DNA from: a virus
Strand: one strand, 5' to 3'
Virus record (IMG/VR): IMGVR_UViG_3300028025_003013
Span: 1 to 64,000 of that record
DNA: 64,000 bases
A program made the position numbers and the translations under genes. Shown one piece after another: positions 14,904 to 22,102 of the stretch; position 1 is the first letter of the stretch, and each line of letters begins with the position of its first letter. A model generated the notes under the pieces. The model had not been told where the DNA came from. It did no database searches and was given only the letters and a program-made list of their open reading frames with translations.

Positions 14904-14926
14904 TATATTATAAACTGGAGCGATAC

Positions 14927-16033
14927 ATGTCGAATACTATAAAACGTAAACAATTAGCCGAACGATTGTTGGGTGCAAATGAGCCAAAGTTAACTGAGGG
15001 CGATCGTTACACATCGTCTCTCATTATCGCATTGAATCATTACAACTCAGAAAACGATGACAAGGACAAACAAAAGTGGTTTGTTTCTTATGTAGCGCAG
15101 ACTGACAAGAAATTGGCAGTGGCGTTATTGAAGTTGGATCCTCATCTGTTTAGACATGCTGGTATCATCGCACGTTTGGTCATGCGTGAACAACCAGTTG
15201 CCGAAAAGGAATTGTCATTCCTACAAGAACGAACAGCTGTGCTTACTGAATTGACACAGAAGCCAGAGCCAGTTAAGGTTGTTGTTAAAGACGACAAGCC
15301 AGTGGCACCAGTGATCTCATTGCAAGATCGTATTGAAGCAAAAGCACGTGAGTTGGCTGGTGACTTTGATGGTGCAATTGATGACTTTGTTCTTGATGAC
15401 AAGTCATTCGATGCCAAAGATCTCATGAAGCGATTGAATGCTTCAGGACCAGTGGCTAAGATTATAGGTTCATTCTACGTCAATACAGTTGAAGAACTAA
15501 ACGAAGCCATCGAAGGCAAAGATCCTCAGTTGGTTGAAGGTTATTCAAACTTCAAGAAAGCCAAGCTGAAGAAACTTGCAGCATTGTATCAGTCAATCAT
15601 TGATGCAGCAGGTGCGCAGGTTCAGGTAGCCAAAGCGACTCGCAAGCCACGTCAACGCAAAGAGAAGCCAGCTGGCGTTATCGTTGCCAAGATGAAGTAC
15701 AAGAAGGAAGATACCGAATACGCTATCAAGTCTGTGCCAGCTTCTGGTATCGTCAATGCTCAGGAACTGTGGGTGTTCAATTCCAAGTATCGCAAACTGC
15801 AGGTATATCGTGCAATTGATCCAAAGGGTTTGTCTGTTAAAGGTACAAGCATCGTTGGTTACGATCCCGATAACTCTGGCTCCAAGACAATGCGTAAACC
15901 AGAGCAGGTAAGCGTATATGCAACGCTGACCAAGCGACCACTGAATCAGGCATTCAAAGGGTTGACCACGCAAGAGCAAAAGGTCAATGGTCGTATCAAT
16001 GAAGAATGTATTCTATTGAAAGTGTTCCAATGA
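14927..16033 (+). CDS. Hypothetical protein with basic C-terminal region
   Basis: 368 residues. An N-terminal helical domain (to about 130) includes a LLKLDPHLFRHAG segment. It is followed by a Val/Lys/Pro linker, a central helical region (DRIEAKARELAGDFDGAIDDF) and a basic stretch (ATRKPRQRKEKP). The C-terminal beta domain contains VFNSKYRKLQVYRAIDPKGLSVKGTSIVGYD. The domain order recalls a conserved hypothetical protein of T4-like marine phages. A DNA-associated role is possible from the basic linker, but nothing catalytic is visible. Confidence 0.75.
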   Translation: MSNTIKRKQLAERLLGANEPKLTEGDRYTSSLIIALNHYNSENDDKDKQKWFVSYVAQTDKKLAVALLKLDPHLFRHAGIIARLVMREQPVAEKELSFLQERTAVLTELTQKPEPVKVVVKDDKPVAPVISLQDRIEAKARELAGDFDGAIDDFVLDDKSFDAKDLMKRLNASGPVAKIIGSFYVNTVEELNEAIEGKDPQLVEGYSNFKKAKLKKLAALYQSIIDAAGAQVQVAKATRKPRQRKEKPAGVIVAKMKYKKEDTEYAIKSVPASGIVNAQELWVFNSKYRKLQVYRAIDPKGLSVKGTSIVGYDPDNSGSKTMRKPEQVSVYATLTKRPLNQAFKGLTTQEQKVNGRINEECILLKVFQ

Positions 16034-16206
16034 AAACAGTACAGCAACTAGAAACTGAAGCCATCCTAGCATTGGGTGAGTCTCATAACCATCAGCGTGA
16101 AGTAATCTACCGCATGGGAGAAAAACTATCAGAACTGGAACAACAACTTGCCATGGCCAATGACAGGGTTCGTCAACTAGAATCTCAACTGTATGGTGGC
16201 AAATAA
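16030..16206 (+). CDS. Short coiled-coil protein
   Basis: 58 residues from ATG 16030 (ATGA overlap). Nearly the entire protein is one amphipathic helix with leucine heptads (MGEKLSELEQQLAMANDRVRQL). Probably a small oligomeric adaptor; no family recognised. Confidence 0.65.
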   Translation: MKTVQQLETEAILALGESHNHQREVIYRMGEKLSELEQQLAMANDRVRQLESQLYGGK

Positions 16207-16376
16207 TGAGAATGATTTGTGACGACCACAACACATCATACTACTGGGTGGATGAAGAAACAGGCAAGCACCTAAGCCCACACTTTGATTATGAAGCGGA
16301 TGCTGTGCAGTGGAAGCACAATATTGAAAATAAGATTTATGAACAACTCGAACAGAGATTGAGAGAAACAAAATGA
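16206..16376 (+). CDS. Small hypothetical protein
   Basis: 56 residues (MRMICDDHNTSYYWVDEETG...), rich in Tyr, Trp, His and acidic residues, with a helical C-terminus. TAATG junction upstream and ATGA overlap with the RNase H gene downstream fix both ends. Confidence 0.65.
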   Translation: MRMICDDHNTSYYWVDEETGKHLSPHFDYEADAVQWKHNIENKIYEQLEQRLRETK

Positions 16377-17266
16377 TCCTAGTTGATTACAGCCAAGTAG
16401 CACTGGCAAACTTCCTGTCCTTTAAGGCAGAACTAACACGTGGCTCTGAGGCTGAGATCATTAATCTCATTCGTCATTCTACCCTGTCTACACTCAAGTA
16501 CTACAAGAAAAAGTATGGCAATGAGTATGGTGAGATGGTTATCTGTTGCGATGGTCGTAAGTACTGGCGCAGAGAATTCTTTGAACACTACAAAGCTGGT
16601 CGCAAGAAAGCACGTGATGCATCAGACCTTAACTGGACTTTGATCTTTGATACCCTGTCTCAGTTACGTAACGACCTCGTTGAGAATTTCCCTTACAGGG
16701 TTCTTCATCTCGATCGTGCAGAAGCCGATGACATTATCGCTGTGCTTGCAAAGTGGACACAAGAGAATGGTATGGTTCAGCAGGGACTGGTTGAAGAGCC
16801 ACAAAAGGTTCTTGTCTTGTCTTCCGATGGTGACTTCATCCAACTTCAGCAGTACGATAACGTAACGCAGTGGTCACCGATGCAGAAGAAGTATATCAAA
16901 GCCAATATGAAAGAACTTCATGAGAAGAAGATTACTCATATCGTTAAGGCAGGTGATGATGGCATTCCAAACATCCTTTCAGCCGATGATGTGTTCGTTA
17001 AGGGCGAGCGTCAAAAGCCAGTGAGTGCCAAGCGACTGCAAGAGTTTATTGAGAATGGTTTTATCGCATGTAAGAATGATGACGAACGTCGCAACTGGCA
17101 TCGTAACAGTACGCTGGTAGACTTCAACTTTATCCCAGAGGACATTCAGAACTCCATCGTAGATGCTTATATAAATAGTAAACCTGTCAAAGATAAGATG
17201 AAGATTATGACTTATCTTGCCAACCATCGATGCAAACTTTTATTAGAAGAACTTGAGGACTTTTAA
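16373..17266 (+). CDS. rnh: RNase H / 5'-3' exonuclease (T4 Rnh-like, FEN family)
   Basis: 297 residues against 305 in T4 Rnh. FEN-family motifs: N-terminal VDYSQVA, CCDGRKYWRREFFEHYKAGRK, DRAEADDIIAVLAK and LSSDGDFIQLQQY. The later GDDGIPNILSADD completes the acidic metal site. It removes RNA primers and flap DNA from Okazaki fragments. It lies upstream of a conserved T4-like gene. The intact acidic clusters indicate an active enzyme. Confidence 0.93.
   Translation: MILVDYSQVALANFLSFKAELTRGSEAEIINLIRHSTLSTLKYYKKKYGNEYGEMVICCDGRKYWRREFFEHYKAGRKKARDASDLNWTLIFDTLSQLRNDLVENFPYRVLHLDRAEADDIIAVLAKWTQENGMVQQGLVEEPQKVLVLSSDGDFIQLQQYDNVTQWSPMQKKYIKANMKELHEKKITHIVKAGDDGIPNILSADDVFVKGERQKPVSAKRLQEFIENGFIACKNDDERRNWHRNSTLVDFNFIPEDIQNSIVDAYINSKPVKDKMKIMTYLANHRCKLLLEELEDF
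17170..17177 (+). promoter_or_regulatory. Possible internal T4-type late promoter box TATAAATA
   Basis: Exact TATAAATA inside rnh, 90 bp upstream of the gene at 17268. It could be chance in a coding region, but the position suits late expression of the downstream gene. Confidence 0.35.
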
Positions 17267-17267
17267 C

Positions 17268-17690
17268 ATGGCTAGATTTATTCCTGAGATGCTTACGGAG
17301 ATCAATGATGATCCCAAGACACTTGAGAAGTGGAAAGACAATGCAGCACTGAAGATATTGTTCAAGCATGCATTTGAGAAAGAACATAAGTTTGTGCTAC
17401 CAGAAGGCGACCCACCATATACGGAAGATGCCGCACCGATTGGTATGTCACCAACAAACTTTACGCAAGAGATGCGTAGGATGTATGTGTTCTGTCGTGC
17501 AGATCTTCAACCGATCAAACGTGAAGCATTGTTCATTGGATTGCTGGAAAGCATTCATCCAAGTGAAGCAAAGATTTTGTTGGCAGTAAAGGATCAGAAA
17601 CTAAATAAGATGTATCCAAAAATTACCGCAAAGCTGGTTGCTGAAGCTGGTATGATTACCTTACCTGTCAAAGAAAAGAAAAATGTCTAA
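17268..17690 (+). CDS. Conserved T4-like phage protein (DUF6433-type)
   Basis: 140 residues from ATG 17268 (GAGGA upstream). The sequence MARFIPEMLTEIN---, PEGDPPYTEDAAPIGMSP-NF-QEMRR and LL-AVKDQKLNKMYPKIT matches a protein found next to replication genes in many marine T4-like phages. The last part is a basic helix. Its function is unknown; synteny with rnh suggests a replication or late-switch role (inference). Confidence 0.8.
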   Translation: MARFIPEMLTEINDDPKTLEKWKDNAALKILFKHAFEKEHKFVLPEGDPPYTEDAAPIGMSPTNFTQEMRRMYVFCRADLQPIKREALFIGLLESIHPSEAKILLAVKDQKLNKMYPKITAKLVAEAGMITLPVKEKKNV

Positions 17691-17925
17691 CACAATCATC
17701 CAAATTACCAATTCTGAGGGAAAGATCATTTCAGCCGAGTTGCGTAGTGCTGTACCCGAATCGCTACTTGTCTGCATTTACCGTGACTTTCATACCGCAA
17801 GGCTGGTTTCCGTAGCCATGGAGTGGCAAAAAGCCACGTCATCATGGCGATCTTCTGACGGATTCACCTGTGAATATGAGGTAGCTTCCCTTCCCAGAGA
17901 GGAAGTTTCGGTTCGGATCCCGTAA
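17683..17925 (+). CDS. Small hypothetical protein
   Basis: 80 residues, mixed beta strands, with a WQKATSSWRSSDGF segment. Start overlaps the preceding stop. The 3' end coincides with an inverted copy of a 28-nt dispersed repeat, so the last codons may have been shaped by repeat insertion. Confidence 0.6.
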   Translation: MSNTIIQITNSEGKIISAELRSAVPESLLVCIYRDFHTARLVSVAMEWQKATSSWRSSDGFTCEYEVASLPREEVSVRIP

Positions 17926-17948
17926 GTTGTTGATCTAAAAGGGATTTT
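17921..17948 (-). repeat. 28-nt dispersed repeat, inverted copy
   Basis: Reverse complement of the repeat at 8936-8963 and 26142-26169 with two mismatches. Like copy 1, it overlaps a stop codon (TAA 17923-17925) and is followed by the terminator/promoter cassette. Confidence 0.8.
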
Positions 17949-17960
17949 CCCCACTAAAAT

Positions 17961-17985
17961 AACCCTACCGAGTGTAGGGTTTTTC
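17961..17985 (+). terminator. Rho-independent terminator
   Basis: AACCCTAC-CGAGT-GTAGGGTT stem-loop followed by T5. Near-identical to those at 8968 and 38306. Confidence 0.85.
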
Positions 17986-17994
17986 ACATTTCGC

Positions 17995-18023
17995 TTGACG
18001 GAAATTCACTTTTCAGGCATAAT
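17995..18023 (+). promoter_or_regulatory. Early sigma70-like promoter
   Basis: TTGACG, 17-bp spacer, CATAAT (18018-18023). The block from the terminator T-run through -35, -10 and ribosome site is almost the same as 8981-9062, a duplicated control cassette. Confidence 0.85.
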
Positions 18024-18053
18024 TACTTTATAGTAATTAGAAAAGGAAATGAA

Positions 18054-18257
18054 ATGAAACGTAAATTTGTGACTCGTGATATCCGTACTATCGTAAACGA
18101 ATTCACCAAGCGCACCTATGAGCAGTCTGGCACATACGCTTATCCTGCTGGATACTTGGAAAGCATGATTGTTAGTTTGATCGCTGACGCACCTCGCCAC
18201 AAGCAGGTTGAATGCTTGGCTTCTTTGCAATGTGCTAACTACTCTTTAGGAAAATAA
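18054..18257 (+). CDS. Small hypothetical early protein
   Basis: 67 residues, basic N-terminus (MKRKFVTRDIRTIVNEFTKR). AAAAGGAAATGAA precedes the ATG. Located directly behind the duplicated promoter cassette, as at 9060 and 38581, though the three proteins are not similar. Confidence 0.7.
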   Translation: MKRKFVTRDIRTIVNEFTKRTYEQSGTYAYPAGYLESMIVSLIADAPRHKQVECLASLQCANYSLGK

Positions 18258-18259
18258 TC

Positions 18260-18424
18260 ATGCGTGGAACACTTCGTACTTTGTTAGGTTTCTTTATCGT
18301 GTTTGGTGCAGTTGGTGGTATCGATAATGCCACTGACTCAGAATTATTCTTGATTGCTGGCATTACTGCCATTGGTATGTTGTTAATGTTGTCTGGCGTC
18401 AAAGCCATGAAGGAGATCTCATGA
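18260..18424 (+). CDS. Small membrane protein
   Basis: 54 residues (MRGTLRTLLGFFIVF...), two predicted TM helices separated by a short DNATDSE loop. Two bases after the preceding TAA, ATGA overlap with the next gene. Function unknown. Confidence 0.65.
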   Translation: MRGTLRTLLGFFIVFGAVGGIDNATDSELFLIAGITAIGMLLMLSGVKAMKEIS

Positions 18425-18612
18425 ACGTATACGAAGGTGTTGACATGGCAGAAGTCAATCGTGACTTGGAAGACATCGCCAACAAAGAACGTGAGGCGAT
18501 GACCGAAGCTGAATTCGAAGCCATGATGGATGCGATGGAAGCTGACTATCTCGCAAAGCAGTACGAAGCCGAATCGTATGATTTAGATGCAACTTATTAT
18601 GGAGTGAAGTAA
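18421..18612 (+). CDS. Small acidic helical protein
   Basis: 63 residues, very acidic (Glu/Asp-rich: DLEDIANKEREAMTEAEFEAM). Nearly all helix. Acidic mini-proteins of phages can act as DNA mimics or enzyme inhibitors, but there is no specific evidence here. Confidence 0.65.
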   Translation: MNVYEGVDMAEVNRDLEDIANKEREAMTEAEFEAMMDAMEADYLAKQYEAESYDLDATYYGVK

Positions 18613-18764
18613 TGAACAAAGAATTAAAAGCACTGGTGATTAAAGCAGGTGCACCACCACCATTGCTTGACGAAATTTGGTTTAACATCTTCTGCCAGCA
18701 ATTTGCAGATGTGTTGTTGACTCAGGTTGAACAGGATGTTATGGAGAAAGAAATTAATGAATAA
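18612..18764 (+). CDS. Small hypothetical protein
   Basis: 50 residues (MNKELKALVIKAGAPPPLL...). TAATG junction with the gene before it; it overlaps the MazG-like gene by 8 bases. A Pro-rich turn sits between two helices. No family recognised. Confidence 0.6.
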   Translation: MNKELKALVIKAGAPPPLLDEIWFNIFCQQFADVLLTQVEQDVMEKEINE

Positions 18765-19059
18765 ATTTGCAGCAATGAAACAAAAGAATGCGATTGACAG
18801 TGAGATTCTGTTAATCACGCAGGAAGAATGTGCCGAAGTAAGCCAAGCGATTAGCAAGGTTTTTAGGTTTGGTATGGATGATGAATACAAAGGCATTACT
18901 AATCGTGAACATCTCGAAGAAGAGATCGGTGACCTGATGTGTATGATTGATCTGTTGATTGAGAATGGTATCGTTAGCGAGTCGGCAGTAATGACTGCAA
19001 AGAACGAAAAGATGAACAAGCTGATGACATGGTCTGGCATTTTTAAGGAGCAGGTATGA
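18757..19059 (+). CDS. MazG-like nucleotide pyrophosphohydrolase
   Basis: 100 residues from ATG 18757. The motif ITQEECAEVSQAISKVFRFG followed by HLEEEIGDLMCMIDLLIENG is the EExxE...ExxD metal-binding pattern of all-alpha NTP pyrophosphatases. Such enzymes cleave (d)NTPs or modified nucleotides to NMP and PPi. In phages they are proposed to adjust the nucleotide pool or alarmone level. A second, different family member is encoded at 31361. Confidence 0.82.
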   Translation: MNKFAAMKQKNAIDSEILLITQEECAEVSQAISKVFRFGMDDEYKGITNREHLEEEIGDLMCMIDLLIENGIVSESAVMTAKNEKMNKLMTWSGIFKEQV

Positions 19060-19283
19060 TTACGATTAGTGGAATTACCAAGCGTCAAAAGCGCATGCTA
19101 AACATCATGTGGAATTTGGATACCGAGGAAGACTACTTTGAGTGGTATGAATCTTTGGATGCCGAGTTGCAAGCTGAAGCGGATCTGCTACAGCGTTTGG
19201 TGATCTTGGAATCGTATGAAGAAGATCTCGGTGACTGTGTTGATGCCAAGAAAGTTCTTGGAAAATTTGCCAAACTTGACTAA
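19056..19283 (+). CDS. Small hypothetical protein
   Basis: 75 residues, acidic and helical, Trp-containing N-terminal half (MLNIMWNLDTEEDYFEWYESL). ATGA overlap with the MazG-like gene. Function unknown. Confidence 0.65.
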   Translation: MITISGITKRQKRMLNIMWNLDTEEDYFEWYESLDAELQAEADLLQRLVILESYEEDLGDCVDAKKVLGKFAKLD

Positions 19284-19295
19284 GTCTGGTATACT
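19267..19295 (+). promoter_or_regulatory. Sigma70-like promoter overlapping a gene end
   Basis: TTGCCA, 17-bp spacer, TATACT (19290-19295). A closer TTGAC at 19276 has wrong spacing. It precedes the gene at 19328, which has AAAGGA. Confidence 0.55.
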
Positions 19296-19327
19296 TGTCG
19301 GTGTCGGTTATGATAAAGGATTATATT

Positions 19328-19594
19328 ATGTATGATATTGAAGAAGAAAAGCCCAAGCATGCTACTGGCTTGATGGGTATTGACTACGAGACAGCAGATC
19401 GAATCACTCGGTTGACCTTAACTGAGTACCGAGATCGGTTGCAGCATGAATTGGACATGTGGAATGCAGATCCTCAGGATGAGACGAATCCCGATGGGTA
19501 CTGGATGCATCCCGAAGATGTAGTGCGTAACTGCAAGACAGTTAAACTTATTGATGTGCTTTTACAAGATTTTGGTGGAGAATTGTATGCCTAA
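19328..19594 (+). CDS. Small hypothetical protein
   Basis: 88 residues from ATG 19328 (AAAGGATTATATT upstream); a GTG at 19295 is rejected because it lies inside the promoter. Helical with a charged pattern (ADRITRLTLTEYRDRLQHELDMW) and a PDGYWMHPEDV turn. No family recognised. Confidence 0.7.
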   Translation: MYDIEEEKPKHATGLMGIDYETADRITRLTLTEYRDRLQHELDMWNADPQDETNPDGYWMHPEDVVRNCKTVKLIDVLLQDFGGELYA

Positions 19595-20084
19595 TTGGTG
19601 CTATAACAGCGTAGTTATTTCTCATGATGATGAGACACTTATTGATGCCTTGGAACAGGAATTGATGAAGGGTGATGATGCCAAGGTGTTTAATCATCTT
19701 GTGCCTCGTCCAGTCGAAGAGGAAGAAAACTGGTACGCATGGAACATCAACGCATGGGGTACAAAGTGGGATGTGACTCCGTATGATTGGGATCGTGATG
19801 GTAATTCTATCACTATGACTTTTGATTCTGCATGGTCGCCACCGATTAATCTGTATGAAACACTGACTGAAGAAGGTTGGTATGTTAATGCAAAGTATCA
19901 TGAGCCTGGATGTGTATTCATTGGAAAGTTTGAAGATGGCTTTGATGAATATTATGAGTACGACATTACAGACGAAGATGCAATCAATGAGTTGCCAGAA
20001 GAACTGATTGAGTTCGGTAACCTGTTGGAAGAGCATGAGAACTGGAAAGAAAATAATGAAGCTACAGACGAAACTGAAGATTGA
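19587..20084 (+). CDS. DUF1281/Api92-like phage protein
   Basis: 165 residues from ATG 19587. It begins MPNWCYNSVVIS and has WGTKWDVTPYDW and F-SAWSPPINLYE, the hallmark motifs of this ferredoxin-like family found in phages and mobile elements. The C-terminus is a long acidic tail. The biochemical role of the family is unknown to me. Overlaps the preceding stop by 8 bases. Confidence 0.8.
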   Translation: MPNWCYNSVVISHDDETLIDALEQELMKGDDAKVFNHLVPRPVEEEENWYAWNINAWGTKWDVTPYDWDRDGNSITMTFDSAWSPPINLYETLTEEGWYVNAKYHEPGCVFIGKFEDGFDEYYEYDITDEDAINELPEELIEFGNLLEEHENWKENNEATDETED

Positions 20085-20193
20085 GAATTTCTTTAATCAG
20101 ATTCAGCGTAACTTTACGTTGATGGAATGGTTCGTTATAATGCTGGTTGTTTACATGTTGGGTAATGTATTGTTTAACTGGATCTTTAGATGA
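20056..20193 (+). CDS. Small single-TM protein
   Basis: 45 residues from ATG 20056, starting inside the preceding gene and ending in an ATGA overlap with the deaminase gene. The C-terminal half is one TM helix (WFVIMLVVYMLGNVLF). Confidence 0.6.
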   Translation: MKLQTKLKIENFFNQIQRNFTLMEWFVIMLVVYMLGNVLFNWIFR

Positions 20194-20669
20194 AACAAAA
20201 GTGGCTTGATGCGTTCATGGACACAGCCGAGCGATTTGCTCAGTTGTCGAGTTCGCGAAGATTGCATGTTGGTGCAGTTGTCGTAAAGGATAATCGCATC
20301 ATCTCGATCGGCTACAATGGTATGCCAGCTGGTTGGACTAATGACTGCGAGCATAAGATCTATTGTGATGATGGAGATTATTCTGAACAGCTTCTTCCTA
20401 AGGATTCGAATCAGTGGGTAAAGTATAAACTTGTCACAAAGGATGAAGTTATCCATGCTGAGGCGAATGCCATAGCCAAGTTAGCCAGAGATGGCGAAAG
20501 CGGAAGTGGCAGTGCTATGTTTTGTACTCATGCGCCATGTGTGCAGTGTGCCAAACTAATCTATGGGGCTGGTATCACCAAGATGTTCTATAGAGACAGC
20601 TATCGGGATGCTGATGGGATAAACTTCCTTACAGCTACAGGTGTTGAGGTAATACCCTACAAAAAGTAA
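20190..20669 (+). CDS. cd: dCMP deaminase
   Basis: 159 residues. Zinc-binding deaminase motifs HAEANA (His and catalytic Glu) and PCVQC are present, with HVGAVVVKDNRIISIGYNGMPAGW at the N-terminus, the ComE/T4 Cd signature. It converts dCMP to dUMP, feeding dTMP synthesis, a standard T4-like pathway step. T4 Cd is 193 residues; this shorter form lacks part of the allosteric insert but keeps a CDDGDYSEQL region. Confidence 0.9.
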   Translation: MKQKWLDAFMDTAERFAQLSSSRRLHVGAVVVKDNRIISIGYNGMPAGWTNDCEHKIYCDDGDYSEQLLPKDSNQWVKYKLVTKDEVIHAEANAIAKLARDGESGSGSAMFCTHAPCVQCAKLIYGAGITKMFYRDSYRDADGINFLTATGVEVIPYKK

Positions 20670-20685
20670 GGTTTTAATAAAATAC

Positions 20686-20714
20686 TTGACGGAAATTCAA
20701 AACTGAGGTAGAAT
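20686..20714 (+). promoter_or_regulatory. Early sigma70-like promoter
   Basis: TTGACG, 17-bp spacer, TAGAAT (20709-20714). A TATAAATA late-type box follows at 20719-20726, so the gene at 20744 may be under both early and late control. Confidence 0.75.
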
Positions 20715-20718
20715 TGGT

Positions 20719-20726
20719 TATAAATA
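20719..20726 (+). promoter_or_regulatory. Possible late promoter box TATAAATA
   Basis: Exact T4-type late -10 sequence, 18 bp upstream of the start codon at 20744 and just after an early promoter. Confidence 0.45.
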
Positions 20727-20743
20727 CTTAAATGGAGTTCAAA

Positions 20744-21052
20744 ATGAAAAAGATCGTAAAATTTGCAGTTGCTTCTCTTGTGGTTTCTTTTGGCTTTGCA
20801 TCGACAGCGCATGCATGGGGCGAAAGAGAACAAGGTGCTCTTGCTGGTGTAGCTGGTCTTTGGATATTTCAACAATTGTCCAAGCCACAAGTTGTAGTTC
20901 AGCAACCACCAGTTGTGTATGCTCCTCCGCAAGTTGTGTATACTCAACCACCAGTTGTAGTATATAACCCTGTGAGACAATGGTGTGAGACCAGAGTTAT
21001 TATCGACCAAAATGGTTTTCATCGCACTGCTCAGGTTTGTTGGTATCAGTAA
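20744..21052 (+). CDS. Secreted Pro/Val/Gln-rich protein
   Basis: 102 residues from ATG 20744 (GGAG six bases upstream). Signal peptide with cleavage after AHA (about residue 24). A Gly/Ala segment (GALAGVAGLWIF) is followed by repeated QPPVVY/PPQVVY units and a C-terminal domain with two Cys (WCETRVIIDQNGFHRTAQVCW), probably disulfide-bonded in the periplasm. Similar small exported proteins occur in bacteria; function unknown. Confidence 0.75.
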   Translation: MKKIVKFAVASLVVSFGFASTAHAWGEREQGALAGVAGLWIFQQLSKPQVVVQQPPVVYAPPQVVYTQPPVVVYNPVRQWCETRVIIDQNGFHRTAQVCWYQ

Positions 21053-21062
21053 GTTGTAAGTG

Positions 21063-21091
21063 TTGACTTTAAAAGAAAAGAAACGTATAAT
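21063..21091 (+). promoter_or_regulatory. Early promoter for the tRNA array
   Basis: TTGACT, 17-bp spacer, TATAAT (21086-21091). The predicted start point falls on the ATG at 21098. Leads into a leader with terminator, then the tRNA genes. Confidence 0.8.
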
Positions 21092-21097
21092 TCAATT

Positions 21098-21279
21098 ATG
21101 TTAAAAATAGTTTGTTCCTCGTTGGCTAAACATCTACCACTCAATAGTGGCTGGACAAACACACGCCCACAGTCAACAGACGTATTTGCGATTGAGTATA
21201 GTGAGGGTTTTGGAAACTAGATTAGACAACAAGTCTACTTCCCAAAACCCTCTGAGATGAAAGTCCAGAGGGTTTTTTG
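21098..21279 (+). ncRNA. Structured leader / small RNA ahead of the tRNA array
   Basis: Between promoter and first tRNA lies a 180-nt transcript with three hairpins: CCACT-CAAT-AGTGG (21137-21150); an 11-bp pairing of GAGGGTTTTGG (21203-21213) with CCAAAACCCTC (21242-21252); and a terminator. The last two share bases 21246-21252 and so exclude each other, which is the layout of an attenuator. A 40-codon frame (ATG 21098 to TAG 21220) spans the 5' part. It has no ribosome site and would be leaderless. It could be a leader peptide or the region could simply be a small RNA. Confidence 0.5.
21246..21279 (+). terminator. Intrinsic terminator upstream of the tRNA array
   Basis: Stem AACCCTCTG (21246-21254) / CAGAGGGTT (21266-21274) followed by T6 and TTTT. 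It would stop transcription before the first tRNA unless the alternative 11-bp upstream pairing forms. Confidence 0.8.
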
Positions 21280-21328
21280 TTTTAGGGCATCGTCCCAAAT
21301 TAGATCTTTAACAATTTGAAGTTTCTGT

Positions 21329-21402
21329 TCCCTGATAGTGTAGCGGTAACACAGCTGACTTTGACTCAGCTATCGCAGGTTCGAATCCTGCTCGGGGTGC
21401 CA
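21329..21402 (+). tRNA. tRNA-Gln (UUG)
   Basis: Cloverleaf with anticodon loop CTTTGAC in stem GCTGA/TCAGC, normal TTCGAAT T-loop, encoded CCA. U1 and discriminator G73 match glutamine identity. Pair 1-72 is U-U. Confidence 0.92.
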
Positions 21403-21440
21403 TAATAAAGCATATTGCAAAGTATGCTTTGATATGATAT

Positions 21441-21514
21441 GGGGGTAAAACTTTAAAGTGAAGTAACTGGCTTTTAACCAGTAAAACTAGGAGCGTTACC
21501 TAGTACCCCTACCA
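21441..21514 (+). tRNA. tRNA-Lys (UUU), divergent T-loop
   Basis: Acceptor GGGGGTA/TACCCCT, anticodon loop CTTTTAA in stem ACTGG/CCAGT, encoded ACCA. T-arm CTAGG-AGCGTTA-CCTAG has A54 and T58 instead of T54/A58, position 8 is A, and the D-loop lacks GG. Confidence 0.82.
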
Positions 21515-21522
21515 GATACAAT

Positions 21523-21598
21523 GGTGTCCATAGTGTAAAGGTTAGCACCCAACTCTGTGAAAGTTGTAGAAAGGGATCGTTCCCCTTTGGATACCCCA
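21523..21598 (+). tRNA. tRNA-His (GUG), divergent T-loop
   Basis: Anticodon loop CTGTGAA. Acceptor GTGTCCA/TGGATAC with encoded G-1 opposite C73, the histidine identity feature, and encoded CCA. T-arm AAGGG-ATCGTTC-CCCTT carries the A54/T58 swap. Confidence 0.87.
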
Positions 21599-21600
21599 GT

Positions 21601-21675
21601 GGTGATATAGCACAGCGGTAGTGCACTTCCTTCATACGGAATAGGTCGTTTGTTCGAATCAAACTATCACCACCA
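21601..21675 (+). tRNA. tRNA-Met or tRNA-Ile2 (CAU), copy 1
   Basis: Acceptor GGTGATA/TATCACC, anticodon loop TTCATAC, normal TTCGAAT T-loop, CCA encoded. G1-C72 excludes an initiator. Sequence alone does not separate elongator Met from lysidine-type Ile. Confidence 0.9.
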
Positions 21676-21686
21676 AAGATTAATAT

Positions 21687-21773
21687 GGGTGTTGCCCACT
21701 ACGGCAGTCTGTAAAACTGTTCCTGAAGGTAGTGAAGTCAAGGCACGTGGAGCGTTACCATCAACACCCACCA
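21687..21773 (+). tRNA. tRNA-Tyr (GUA), divergent T-loop
   Basis: Class II tRNA, 87 nt, with long variable arm. Acceptor GGGTGTT/AACACCC, anticodon loop CTGTAAA. T-loop AGCGTTA is identical to that of the tRNA-Lys here. CCA encoded. Confidence 0.85.
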
Positions 21774-21779
21774 TATTAT

Positions 21780-21856
21780 GCCCCGATGACGGAATTGGTA
21801 TACGTGTTGGTCTTAGAAACCAAATTTTGGGAGTTCGAGTCTCCCTTGGGGCACCA
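21780..21856 (+). tRNA. tRNA-Leu (UAG), short variable region
   Basis: Acceptor GCCCCGA/TTGGGGC, anticodon loop CTTAGAA, Leu-type D-arm, TTCGAGT T-loop, CCA encoded. Variable region only about 5 nt, unlike class II leucine tRNAs. Confidence 0.9.
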
Positions 21857-21864
21857 AGTATTTT

Positions 21865-21939
21865 GCATCGTTAACTCAGCGGTAGAGTGTCTCCCTTACA
21901 AGGAGAAGGTCGGCAGTTCGATCCTGTCACGATGTACCA
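21865..21939 (+). tRNA. tRNA-Val (UAC)
   Basis: Acceptor GCATCGT/ACGATGT (G1-U72), anticodon loop CTTACAA in stem TCTCC/GGAGA, T-loop TTCGATC, ACCA end. Confidence 0.92.
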
Positions 21940-21946
21940 GTTTTAT

Positions 21947-22022
21947 GCCAAGATAGCTCATCAGGTAGAGCACCAGTTTGAAGCATTGGGTGTGGTCGGT
22001 TCGAGTCCGACTCTTGGTACCA
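21947..22022 (+). tRNA. tRNA-Phe (GAA)
   Basis: Acceptor GCCAAGA with matching 3' strand, anticodon loop TTGAAGC, T-arm GTCGG-TTCGAGT-CCGAC, encoded ACCA. Confidence 0.92.
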
Positions 22023-22026
22023 GTTT

Positions 22027-22101
22027 TGCCTTATAGCTCAGAGGAAGAGCAATCGCTTGATAAGCGATAGGTCGACATTTCGAAATTGTCTAAGGCAACC
22101 A
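22027..22101 (+). tRNA. tRNA-Ile (GAU)
   Basis: Acceptor TGCCTTA/TAAGGCA, anticodon loop TTGATAA in stem ATCGC/GCGAT, T-loop TTCGAAA, ACCA. The T-stem has one T-T mismatch. Confidence 0.88.
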
Positions 22102-22102
22102 T

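Noticed and set aside
19276-19295. TTGACT with TATACT as a promoter
   Set aside because: Spacing is only 8 bp; the TTGCCA at 19267 with 17 bp was used instead.
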